NCBI GenBank assembly: GCA_018659505.1
Contig: JABJMI010000687.1
Location: 1-6,940, forward strand
Direction: 5' to 3'
Length of the DNA stretch: 6,940 nt
Origin: Planctomicrobium sp.
GTDB taxonomy: Bacteria > Planctomycetota > Planctomycetia > Planctomycetales > Planctomycetaceae
The notes beneath the pieces are model-generated. The model was not told where the DNA came from and made no database searches. It worked only from the letters and a program-made list of their open reading frames with translations. Of the stretch, positions 1 to 6,515 are shown piece by piece; position 1 is the stretch's first letter; each line of letters starts with the position of its first letter. The translations under genes and the position numbers were made by a program.

Positions 1-130
1 GAACGTAACGGAGTGAAGTGATGGGCGTGGCGAGCGCGGGGTTGAGGTCAATGCAACGATCAGCGTCGCTCTCACAGTTGCCACGACCACCGTTCCGCTC
101 CGCTGCACTCAGGTCGTGCCACCCGTCCGA
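1..130. repeat. GC-rich, repeat-like intergenic block
   Basis: A hand count gives about 62% GC in the first 120 bases, clearly above the neighbouring genes. No start codon with a plausible protein is seen on either strand. Bases 79-88 (TGCCACGACC) and 112-121 form an inverted repeat with one mismatch around a 23-base loop. The reverse complement reads through two frames without stops for most of its length, which often yields spurious short proteins. I have an unverified impression that similar blocks recur in planctomycete genomes. It lies downstream of the minus-strand ankyrin gene and runs off the left edge, so its true limits are unknown. Confidence 0.35.
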
Positions 131-138
131 AATATAAT

Positions 139-156
139 CTCGAATTGTGATTCGAG
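139..156 (-). terminator. Candidate hairpin terminator after the ankyrin gene
   Basis: A perfect 7-bp inverted repeat, CTCGAAT and ATTCGAG, encloses a 4-base loop. It lies about 70 bases beyond the stop codon of the minus-strand ankyrin gene. Read on the minus strand, the stem is followed by ATTATATTT, a weak T-rich stretch rather than a clean U-tract. A second short hairpin, GGTGCGC-GAA-GCGTACC at 169-185, is nearer the stop codon, but one of its pairs is a wobble only on the plus strand. Confidence 0.35.
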
Positions 157-227
157 TTAATGTTTGAAGGTGCGCGAAGCGTACCCGACGTTGCTGACAG
201 GAACATGTGCATTTTTATTCGGCATGG

Positions 228-878
228 TTATGACAGCGATGCAAGATAAGCAGCGGCCTTTCTGCATTTCTCCATTTCGGCCAGTCCTTGCGCCGTTCGA
301 TTTTCAGCCCATTGCAGTTTACATGGAAGAGACCAATCTGCCCCATTGTCAACCAAAACCTTTAACGCATCAATATGGTTGGCACGTGCCGCTATCATTA
401 ACGCGGTCTGATTCGTATCGGGAGGTCCATCCACATCCGCGCCAGCATTAATTAATGCTTGAATCGCGTCTGATTTGCAGTCGTGAACGGCGAACTTGAG
501 TGCGGTCATTTTATCGGATTGGCGTACATACGTTACGTCTGCATTGGATTCAATCAATCGTAAGGCGACACGTGAGCCTTTTGTTTTGCCGCAGGAACAT
601 GCGTGCATCAACGGCGTCATGTCATTTGCTCCAGGAATGTCGACGTTAGCTCCACTGTCGAGCAAAAAATTGACGGATCGAATTAGTCCGTAACCAGCAG
701 CCGTTGCGAGAGCAGTTGATTTGGAATACGAAGCAACGCCATCAATATCCACGCCATCGTCTAGCAGAGATTTCATTTCCTTAAGCAGGCTATTGGCAGA
801 AGCGATGCCCAATGCGTCGATGCGAGAATTTGCTCGGATACCATGGAACTCACGATCTGCCATGTTGGTGGTTCTCAT
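228..878 (-). CDS. Ankyrin-repeat protein
   Basis: A 216-residue soluble protein made almost wholly of ankyrin repeats. The repeat-opening T-A-L or T-P-L triplets fall at residues 55, 88, 125 and 158. Each is followed by the usual helix pair and a loop such as SGANVD (75-80), SNADV (111-115), AGADVD (145-150) or NGADW (178-182). A degenerate first repeat covers about 22-53, and a C-terminal capping half-repeat starts near T195. No signal peptide, membrane segment or enzymatic domain is visible, so the likely role is cytoplasmic protein binding with an unknown partner. The ATG at 878 has no Shine-Dalgarno. An ATG at 863, five residues in, has a weak GAGAA eight bases upstream and is a good alternative. 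The gene begins 56 bases after the ketosynthase stop codon on the same strand, so co-transcription is likely. Confidence 0.85.
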   Translation of the reverse strand: MRTTNMADREFHGIRANSRIDALGIASANSLLKEMKSLLDDGVDIDGVASYSKSTALATAAGYGLIRSVNFLLDSGANVDIPGANDMTPLMHACSCGKTKGSRVALRLIESNADVTYVRQSDKMTALKFAVHDCKSDAIQALINAGADVDGPPDTNQTALMIAARANHIDALKVLVDNGADWSLPCKLQWAENRTAQGLAEMEKCRKAAAYLASLS

Positions 879-934
879 GCAAAACTAATAATTGGGAAAA
901 GTGTTCGTCTCACGTCAGTATTGTAGAACTCACC

Positions 935-2209
935 TCACGCGTAAACCCCGCCATGTTCAGCGGGGAATTTCTTCACGATCAATACGGAATTGATTCCGAG
1001 CATGCCGAAGGAGTTATTCAGGATGTGTTCGACTCGTTCCATGCGGCGGGGGCGGTTGGCGACGACTTGTTGTAGATCGCAGCGAGGGTCTTGTTCATCG
1101 AGATTGATCGTTGGGTGGGCGATCTTGTCTCCGAAGGATGGGATGTTGCCTAATAGCTCTAAGGCTCCGGCGGCGCCCATGGCGTGACCGATGAAACTTT
1201 TGGTGTTGTTGATGGCAACTGATGAGCGGTCGCCGAAGGCGGCTTTGAGGGCTTTGGATTCTTCGATGTCGCCTTGCTCGGTCGCTGTCGCGTGGCTGGA
1301 AACGATATCGATATCGTCAGCGGTCAGTCCAGCTTTCTTCAGTGCCAAGCCGATGCACTCTGCCTGTCGTGTTGAAGAGGGCAGAACGAAATCGGTCGCA
1401 TCGGAGTTCATCGCGTAGCCAACGATTTCCCCGTAGATCTTCGCTCCCCGTTTGATCGCATCAGGCAGTCGTTCCAGCGTGCAAATTCCACCACCCTCAG
1501 CGACGATAATTCCGTTTCTATTCACATCAAATGGCCGGCAAGCTTTGCTAGGGTCTTCGTGCCAGGCGAGAGCACCTTGGCTAGCGAAGCTGGCGAAAAT
1601 ACCGAAGGTGTGAGTACTTTCTGAAACTCCACCGGCAATTGCCATGTCGACTTCTTTGAGTCGCAGCATTTGCAGACCCTGAATGAAGCCTGCGTTTCCA
1701 GCAGCACAGGCAGCACCGACCGTGAGATGCGGACCGGTAATCTTCATATTGAGGGTTACTTCGCCAGCAGGGTTGTTGGCGACTGTTCTCGGATTATGGT
1801 GATGAGACCAGACTTTGGTGTCATAGTCGAACTGTGAAATCTCATAGATTTCGTTTTCAGTCTCGACGTTACCATGCTCGGTGATGCCCAGGTAGACCCC
1901 GACTCGGCTTTTATCCGTGTTTTCCCAGTCGACGCCAGAATCGTTTATCGCTTCGTTCGCACAATAGATGGAAACGGAGCCTGCCCGCGTGCCACGACGT
2001 CTTTCTTTCCGCTTTTGATGTTTGAATTCATCGAAATGACAGATGCCAGCCAAGACCGGTTGTTTGATGTAGCGAGTCTCAAATGGCTCAACACCCGATT
2101 TCCCCGCCAGAAGTGCGGCTCGGTATTCGTCCAGTGAATCACCATTCGGGGCAGCGAGACCGACCCCGGTAATGACGATTCGATTCTCGTCCTGTAGTTG
2201 TTCCTGCAT
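935..2209 (-). CDS. Beta-ketoacyl-ACP synthase, FabF/KAS II-like
   Basis: A 424-residue thiolase-fold condensing enzyme, expected to join malonyl-ACP to an acyl chain in the cytoplasm. The fold opens with RIVITGVG at residues 10-17. The Cys-His-His centre is intact: Cys168 in GAACAAG, His306 in SHATATEQGD, and Lys337 and His342 in NTKSFIGH. Spacing matches E. coli FabF (C163, H303, K335, H340). RPFDVNRNG and KRGAKIYGEIVGYAMNSDA are also FabF-like. The C-terminal gating loop is unusual: the family's FGFGGTN is FGMLGIN at 401-407, so Met403 replaces the gating Phe. I chose the ATG at 2209; the frame stays open to a TTG at 2263, but those 18 extra residues precede the conserved domain. Neither start has a clear Shine-Dalgarno. 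No ACP, FabG or FabD lies nearby, so a specialised lipid or polyketide role is possible. Confidence 0.88.
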   Translation of the reverse strand: MQEQLQDENRIVITGVGLAAPNGDSLDEYRAALLAGKSGVEPFETRYIKQPVLAGICHFDEFKHQKRKERRRGTRAGSVSIYCANEAINDSGVDWENTDKSRVGVYLGITEHGNVETENEIYEISQFDYDTKVWSHHHNPRTVANNPAGEVTLNMKITGPHLTVGAACAAGNAGFIQGLQMLRLKEVDMAIAGGVSESTHTFGIFASFASQGALAWHEDPSKACRPFDVNRNGIIVAEGGGICTLERLPDAIKRGAKIYGEIVGYAMNSDATDFVLPSSTRQAECIGLALKKAGLTADDIDIVSSHATATEQGDIEESKALKAAFGDRSSVAINNTKSFIGHAMGAAGALELLGNIPSFGDKIAHPTINLDEQDPRCDLQQVVANRPRRMERVEHILNNSFGMLGINSVLIVKKFPAEHGGVYA

Positions 2210-2291
2210 AGTTATCGTGCCGGTGGGCAAATTTGACGCATACCTGACTACATATTCAGCCAAGCAGAAGCGATCTAGTGAGTCGATAAAT

Positions 2292-2343
2292 GATCAACAA
2301 AAACTTCGCATCAATGAAGAATGATGTTGAGTTGTCGTTGATC
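2292..2343 (-). promoter_or_regulatory. Three-helix hairpin in the ketosynthase mRNA leader
   Basis: A 52-base imperfect inverted repeat forms three stacked helices: GATCAAC (2292-2298) with GTTGATC (2337-2343), AACT (2302-2305) with AGTT (2330-2333), and CATCA (2309-2313) with TGATG (2322-2326). The helices are separated by symmetric 3-base internal loops and closed by an 8-base loop. It falls between the predicted promoter and the ATG at 2209. No U-tract follows, so it is not a simple terminator. It could be an RNA control element or a protein-binding site on DNA. I do not recognise it as a known riboswitch class. Confidence 0.4.
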
Positions 2344-2377
2344 TGAAGTTTGTATTCAAGAAAAAGTGAAGAGGCAA

Positions 2378-2406
2378 ATTATAGAGAGCCAGAGGCATTT
2401 TCCCAA
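2378..2406 (-). promoter_or_regulatory. Sigma70-like promoter for the ketosynthase gene
   Basis: On the minus strand, TTGGGA (2406-2401) and a perfect TATAAT (2383-2378) are separated by exactly 17 bases. The -35 box matches TTGACA at four of six positions. Transcription would begin near 2371, giving a leader of about 160 bases before the ATG at 2209, and probably drives both the ketosynthase and the ankyrin gene. This is the best promoter match found in the window. Confidence 0.55.
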
Positions 2407-2472
2407 CCAAGCCAGATTAACGCTGATTTTCAAGACCGTTCAGCCTTTGTACTCGCTTCAAGCTCGACTTTT

Positions 2473-2495
2473 GCCGAACACTTTAAGTGTCCGGC
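2473..2495 (-). terminator. Hairpin after argE, possible terminator
   Basis: An 11-bp stem (2473-2483 with 2485-2495; GCCGAACACTT on the plus strand) has a single A/C mismatch on the plus strand that becomes a G-U wobble in minus-strand RNA. The apical pairs would open to give a realistic loop. It starts 20 bases past the argE stop codon and precedes the ketosynthase promoter, as expected for a terminator separating the two units. The downstream minus-strand sequence is AAAAGTC, so a U-tract is missing. Confidence 0.4.
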
Positions 2496-2515
2496 GAAAC
2501 GATCACTACGAATTC

Positions 2516-3646
2516 CTAAACGCACCAGCGGTCGATCATGCGAGAATAGATATCGGTTCCTCTGTCGAATTCCGTAAGTTCGAGCCATTCATCATGCGTA
2601 TGAGCTTGGTCAATGCTCCCAGGCCCCATAACGACTGCCTGTTTTAATTCGTAGTACCAGGCACCATCTGTTCCGTAGGCAACGGTCCGCGGCTGTTTGT
2701 TCTCTGCTAGTTCCAGACATTCCTGAATGAATGGGGAATCTGGTTCAACATAGAAAGGATTCGCCTTGAAATTCACGACCGCTTCAAGACCATTCGCTTC
2801 AGCGGCTTTGAGAATGCGATTGAATACCGGATCGGCGTCAATTTTGGGCATTTGACGATAGTAGACTGTACAAATGCTTTGTGGCGGGGTGATGTTAATC
2901 GCTGGGGTATGATCGTTAATGCCAAGGTTCATGGTCATTGTCGGTGGTATGAAATCTTCGTTTCTCCAATTTGGGTCAGATTCCAATTCATCGTTAAGGG
3001 CTTTCATCTCAGCGAGGAATGGAATCATCTTCCAGTTGGCGTTGGTTCCTTCTTTCGAACTGGAGTGAGCCGCCCGACCTTTAGAGGTGACGCGAATCGA
3101 GCAGCCACCCTTATGACCATGGACAACATCCAGCATCGTCGGTTCCCCAATGATCGCACGTGACTGCCCCTCAACCATTTCACGATAGAGTTTCGATTCT
3201 TTGACGACTCGTTCAGCACCTTGCATTCCGACTTCTTCGTCGGCAGTACAACAGAAGTAAACCGGGGCAGCCAATTTTTTGTTTTGAATAGTCTGCATGG
3301 CTGCCAGAAAGCAAGCGACGGAACCCTTCATATCGGTCGTACCCCGACCATACAACTTGCCATCTCTAATTGTCGGTTCGAATGGTCCATGTTCCTGGAA
3401 AACCCAGGTGTTTGCGGGGACAACGTCGGAGTGTCCAAAGTAAGCGAGACCACCTAATCCCGAACCAATTTTGGCAATGACATTGGACTTCGGAACCCCT
3501 TTGTTGTCCACATAATCAACGCGTTCAATTTCGCAGTTGAGTTCCCTCAACCAATCTTGAATTTGATTGGTGACATCAACGTTCGATTTCGAACTAACTG
3601 AGTCAAACTCAACCATTGATTGGGTATACTCCAATGCAGTCGGCAT
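2516..3646 (-). CDS. argE: M20 peptidase, probable acetylornithine deacetylase
   Basis: A 376-residue zinc-dependent M20 amidohydrolase of the ArgE/DapE/CPG2 group, cytoplasmic. ArgE removes the acetyl group from N-acetylornithine to give ornithine for arginine synthesis. Visible motifs are GHSDVVP (His72, Asp74), YGRGTTDMKG (Asp105), TADEEVG (catalytic Glu137, metal Glu138), IIGEPT (Glu168) and GPGSIDQAHTHDEW (His349). The last closely resembles E. coli ArgE GPGSINQAH, and length matches ArgE. The ArgE segment TEAPF is replaced here by YGTDGAWY at 324-331, so substrate identity is not certain. The ATG at 3646 is favoured by AAGGAA seven to eight bases upstream. The frame stays open to 3832, but the added 62 residues lack family similarity. 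No other arginine genes are in view. Dimerisation domain is about 180-290. Confidence 0.85.
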   Translation of the reverse strand: MPTALEYTQSMVEFDSVSSKSNVDVTNQIQDWLRELNCEIERVDYVDNKGVPKSNVIAKIGSGLGGLAYFGHSDVVPANTWVFQEHGPFEPTIRDGKLYGRGTTDMKGSVACFLAAMQTIQNKKLAAPVYFCCTADEEVGMQGAERVVKESKLYREMVEGQSRAIIGEPTMLDVVHGHKGGCSIRVTSKGRAAHSSSKEGTNANWKMIPFLAEMKALNDELESDPNWRNEDFIPPTMTMNLGINDHTPAINITPPQSICTVYYRQMPKIDADPVFNRILKAAEANGLEAVVNFKANPFYVEPDSPFIQECLELAENKQPRTVAYGTDGAWYYELKQAVVMGPGSIDQAHTHDEWLELTEFDRGTDIYSRMIDRWCV

Positions 3647-3721
3647 TTTGGTTCCTTTTTGGTCGCGACCTATGTGGGGGACGACTCTGTATGGGTAAGC
3701 TTGATTAGGTCGCTCTGGATT

Positions 3722-3748
3722 GAGGGGCAAGGGATCGAGGGACAAGGG
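3722..3748. repeat. Imperfect 15-bp tandem duplication in the argE leader
   Basis: GAGGGGCAAGGG (3722-3733) and GAGGGACAAGGG (3737-3748) differ at one base and are spaced as a 15-bp tandem unit, with ATC between them. They lie 76-102 bases upstream of the argE start, so they would be in the leader or promoter region. In argE RNA they read as two pyrimidine-rich CCCTTG-type copies. Confidence 0.6.
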
Positions 3749-3838
3749 TGCAAAAACATAAAGTCTGACTATGCATTTGCTGAACCCCGACTCCTTTCTG
3801 CCTGTGTGTTCATAATGTATTGAAAGACTCAAACGTCA

Positions 3839-3862
3839 TCTGAGTCATTGTTTCGACTCAGA
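3839..3862 (+). promoter_or_regulatory. Perfect 8-bp hairpin, terminator- or operator-like
   Basis: TCTGAGTC (3839-3846) and GACTCAGA (3855-3862) pair perfectly around an 8-base loop. On the plus strand TTTTT follows four bases later, which resembles a weak intrinsic terminator. No gene ends upstream on that strand, because argE is transcribed away from it. An operator for one or both divergent genes, or premature termination of a long permease leader, are alternatives. Confidence 0.3.
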
Positions 3863-3992
3863 AGACTTTTTACCACTCTCATGGCAATCCTGGATCATGT
3901 GATCAGTAATTCTTGAAATCGTTAGTCTCAGTTTTACTGTTGAGTCCGTTCAGCTACGATCAAGTTATTAAACAATCTCCATTGAATGATCC

Positions 3993-5567
3993 ATGTATCA
4001 AAAGACTTTTGCTCTGACAGTTCGTTCACTGCGTGTTGATGCACGGCAGATGGGACCACACCTTATGCGGGGTGGTCTGGGGCTTGTCGTGTTGCTCACG
4101 CTGTTGAGTGCTCAGCAATCATTTGCTGCACAAGCGCCGGGACTCTCTCTATTCAGTTCGATCATCTACACCAACGCCGGCTTCGCTTCGTTTATCGTTC
4201 CGATGCTGTTTGCAAATGCGATTACGGAAGAAAAAGAAGAGCGAATGCTTCCGCTGCTTCAGATTGCGAATGTTTCATCGCTGACAATATTAGTTGGAAA
4301 ATCAATTCCCCGGATGATTTCCATTCTGTTTATCTTTGTCGTTCAAATTCCTTTCTCGATGCTGGCAATCACTTTAGGCGGCGTCTCGTTAGAACAGATC
4401 ATAGCAGGTTACTTTGCAGTCGCTGCCTACGTTGTGTTTGTTGCTTTCATGTCTTTGTGGTGTTCTGTCATCTTCAGACTGACAGCGAATGCAATCGGTC
4501 TCGCTGGCTTGCTGTTATTTGCTTATCATGTTGTCCCGACAGTGTTATATGGTCTGTGTGCGGTCTTTCAGCTCGATCCCTTTTGGGGAGCAATCGCCCA
4601 GTCAGGCATTCGAATGATCGGCAACTACTGGCCGACGAATGTTTTTTTTAGACTGAGCACAATCCTTTCTTCTGGATTCAACAGTGGCTTTCTAAGTTGG
4701 CAAGTTGGGATCAATCTGCTCATCGGGCTCTTTTACTTCCTGCTTTCCTGGGCATCATTTAACTTCTTCAACCGAGAAACAGACACCGCTCCTGCTAAGA
4801 AGAAGTCTAAAGCTCAAGGTGCCAGTGTTCGACGGAGGCGTGCTTGGGATTCTGCAATTGCCTGGAAGGAGTTTTACTTCGCAGCGGGCGGGAAGCATTA
4901 CTTTTTCGCGAAGTTTGTCATCTACGGTTCTGTGATCGTTCTCATTGCGTTCGCGGATGCTGGCTGGCAGATTCGCAGAATCAGTTTAGTTGAGACCTTT
5001 AAGATTTCCTCCATGATTATGTTCTTCGGATTTTTACCACTTGAGCTTGTCCTGACAGTTGCCAGAACATTTCCGCCAGAGATTAAAAACAAAACCCTCT
5101 CTGCATTGGTAATGCTACCGATCTCAACCCGCCGACTCGCTTACACGAAGTTGCTGGGAGGATTTCTAGGACTTGTTCCTGTTCTTACATACTCATTGAT
5201 CTGTGTTTTGTTCTCTCCCCGCATGGTGAGCGAAATCACAAGGGACACGATGCAAGAACCATTTGTTGTGTTACTGGTGTTCAGCAACGTGGTCGCTCAT
5301 TTATTGTTGTTCCTGCATCTCGTCGCTTGGATGTCTTTGCGAATGAATGGCTGGTGGGCGATTCTGGTTGCGTGGCTGGTGCATTACCTTGGTATGGTCG
5401 TAGTAGGCATGATCTTCGGGTTAGGATCGATGGCCTTAGGATTTAACCCGCCCGATTGGATGGCATATCTAGCAGCGATGGCAGGAGCGGTCGTGGTCCT
5501 GGTATTGGTGATTGCAATTCACTTCAGAATCGGGCAAGAACTTCGATCTAAAGCCGCGGAGTTGTGA
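3993..5567 (+). CDS. ABC-2 type transporter permease, two fused halves
   Basis: A 524-residue inner-membrane protein with about 12 hydrophobic segments (near 27-46, 54-76, 106-128, 136-161, 166-193, 238-259, 306-324, 339-357, 388-408, 423-445, 452-477 and 489-511). It shows two copies of the ABC-2 permease signature: ITEEKEERMLPLL at 77-89, followed by a VGKSIPRM stretch, and PEIKNKTLSALVMLPIS at 362-378, followed by a TKLLGG stretch. A basic cytoplasmic linker (262-284, KKKSK and RRRR) joins the halves. This suggests the membrane part of an exporter, but the substrate cannot be told. No ATP-binding subunit lies in the window: upstream is divergent argE, downstream a convergent phosphorylase. 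The ATG at 3993 gives a normal short cytoplasmic N-terminus. Function as an exporter is inferred from family only. Confidence 0.8.
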   Translation: MYQKTFALTVRSLRVDARQMGPHLMRGGLGLVVLLTLLSAQQSFAAQAPGLSLFSSIIYTNAGFASFIVPMLFANAITEEKEERMLPLLQIANVSSLTILVGKSIPRMISILFIFVVQIPFSMLAITLGGVSLEQIIAGYFAVAAYVVFVAFMSLWCSVIFRLTANAIGLAGLLLFAYHVVPTVLYGLCAVFQLDPFWGAIAQSGIRMIGNYWPTNVFFRLSTILSSGFNSGFLSWQVGINLLIGLFYFLLSWASFNFFNRETDTAPAKKKSKAQGASVRRRRAWDSAIAWKEFYFAAGGKHYFFAKFVIYGSVIVLIAFADAGWQIRRISLVETFKISSMIMFFGFLPLELVLTVARTFPPEIKNKTLSALVMLPISTRRLAYTKLLGGFLGLVPVLTYSLICVLFSPRMVSEITRDTMQEPFVVLLVFSNVVAHLLLFLHLVAWMSLRMNGWWAILVAWLVHYLGMVVVGMIFGLGSMALGFNPPDWMAYLAAMAGAVVVLVLVIAIHFRIGQELRSKAAEL

Positions 5568-5598
5568 GATTTCTCTTGTTCGCAAGCAGACTGGAAAC

Positions 5599-5616
5599 GC
5601 CCACACTGAAGTGGGC
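5599..5616. terminator. Hairpin between convergent genes
   Basis: GCCCAC and GTGGGC form a perfect 6-bp stem around the loop ACTGAA, 31 bases after the permease stop codon and 51 bases beyond the end of the phosphorylase gene. The position between convergent genes fits a shared terminator. No U-tract follows on the plus strand; on the minus strand only GTTT follows. Confidence 0.4.
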
Positions 5617-5667
5617 AGCTAACACTTTCACCGGATGAACTTCAACGACTCTTGCTGAACCGAGTTA

Positions 5668-6489
5668 TTATTGCTTTGCTTCATCACGAATGAATTCTAT
5701 TACCAGCTTTCGGAAGTCCGGTTCCGTTTCCGATGCGACACACACAACATGATCGCCATCAGCACCGACGAGAGCATCCGGGTTGCATAGATTTGTTATC
5801 GTTGCCAGTCCCAAAACTCGCATTCCAAGTTGTTTCGCCTGAATAACTTCCGGGACCGTCGACATCCCGATGGCATCTCCCAGCGTGCGATAGAAACGCA
5901 TCTCCGCTCGCGTTTCGTAATTCGGACCCGTGACGGAAATATAAGTTCCGGTTCGTAACGAGAGATCTAAGCTACGACCGATATCGAGGATCTTCGACTG
6001 ATAATCTTGATCAAAGAGAGCGTTGTGCTGCTTTGATTGCGATGATCGATGAGAGGCTTTGGCAGGGAACTGAAAATCAATTTGATCTTCAATAACCATC
6101 ATTTCACCTAGCTGCAAGGTCGGCGAAAGACCACCTGCAGCACACGAGACGATGAGTGTTTCAATTCCCAATTGTTTCAACACTTTGATGGGATATGCAA
6201 TTTGCTCACGAGAGACTCCTTCGTAGCAATGGGATCGACCTCGTAAAGCAACAACCGGGATGGAGTCAATCCTCCCACAGATAAATTCACCGGCATGACC
6301 AATCGCAGTCGACTGACAAAACCCCGGCAACTCCTCGTAAGGAATGCTCGCTTCAATTGTCATCCCATCAACAAACGCACCCAATCCCGTCCCCAGAATC
6401 ACAGCGAAGCGTGGCGAACAAGACCACACCTGCCTGACTCGATCTATCGCTGCTACGAGACTTTCCGGATTGTTTACTTCTCCGCTCAA
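5668..6489 (-). CDS. punA: Purine nucleoside phosphorylase, trimeric class
   Basis: A 273-residue cytoplasmic enzyme that splits purine nucleosides with phosphate into base and ribose-1-phosphate for salvage. Residues matching the human trimeric enzyme include the phosphate loop GTGLG (33-37), His65 of GHAGE, RSHCYEG (Arg85, His87, Tyr89, Glu90), GPNYET (Glu192), GMSTVPE (Met209, Ser210), Thr232-Asn233 and His247. The Glu/Asn pair favours 6-oxopurines such as inosine and guanosine. Two motifs deviate: TNAAGG is SCAAGG at 115-120, and the family's DHIN is DQID at 135-138, followed by an unusual loop. The start is TTG at 6489, the only usual start after an in-frame stop 27 bases upstream, with AAAGGA about 12 bases before it. 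Length is typical. The symbol is by family; an MTAP-like role is less likely but not excluded. Confidence 0.88.
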   Translation of the reverse strand: MSGEVNNPESLVAAIDRVRQVWSCSPRFAVILGTGLGAFVDGMTIEASIPYEELPGFCQSTAIGHAGEFICGRIDSIPVVALRGRSHCYEGVSREQIAYPIKVLKQLGIETLIVSCAAGGLSPTLQLGEMMVIEDQIDFQFPAKASHRSSQSKQHNALFDQDYQSKILDIGRSLDLSLRTGTYISVTGPNYETRAEMRFYRTLGDAIGMSTVPEVIQAKQLGMRVLGLATITNLCNPDALVGADGDHVVCVASETEPDFRKLVIEFIRDEAKQ

Positions 6490-6515
6490 AACGCCGTTGA
6501 TTCCTTTCGGTGTTC

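Larger units (their letters stand above)
3647..3992. promoter_or_regulatory. Divergent spacer between argE and the permease
   Basis: This 346-bp gap must carry both promoters, but I could not pick a convincing -35/-10 pair on either strand. The argE ribosome site AAGGAA lies about 3653-3658 (minus). The rest holds small repeats: a 15-bp imperfect tandem duplication at 3722-3748, four TGAGTC/GACTCA hexamers at 3826-3946, an 8-bp perfect hairpin at 3839-3862, and the short inverted repeat GATCA-TG-TGATC at 3893-3904. No protein-coding gene is supported here. The permease ATG has no clear Shine-Dalgarno. Confidence 0.5.

Noticed and set aside
164..451. 95-codon plus-strand open frame at the left end
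   Set aside because: It lies mostly antisense to the ankyrin gene, has no domain-like pattern and no ribosome site; the minus-strand frame has clear ankyrin repeats.
2210..2263. Upstream TTG start for the ketosynthase
   Set aside because: The extra 18 residues have no family similarity and no Shine-Dalgarno precedes the TTG; the ATG at 2209 sits at the usual distance from the conserved RIVITG.
3647..3832. 62-residue N-terminal extension of argE
   Set aside because: AAGGAA directly precedes the ATG at 3646, which gives normal ArgE length; the extension is proline-rich read-through containing the tandem repeat.
3893..3904. GATCA-TG-TGATC as a CRP-type binding site
   Set aside because: The spacing does not match the TGTGA-N6-TCACA consensus, and short 5-bp arms are expected by chance.
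4642..4649. Run of eight T inside the permease gene as a frameshift or slippage site
   Set aside because: The frame continues through conserved membrane segments on both sides without a break, so no programmed shift is needed; it codes for an ordinary Val-Phe-Phe stretch.
935..6489. The minus-strand genes as one operon or defence/biosynthetic island
   Set aside because: The functions are unrelated, a plus-strand gene interrupts them, and argE is separated from the ketosynthase by a hairpin and a new promoter.
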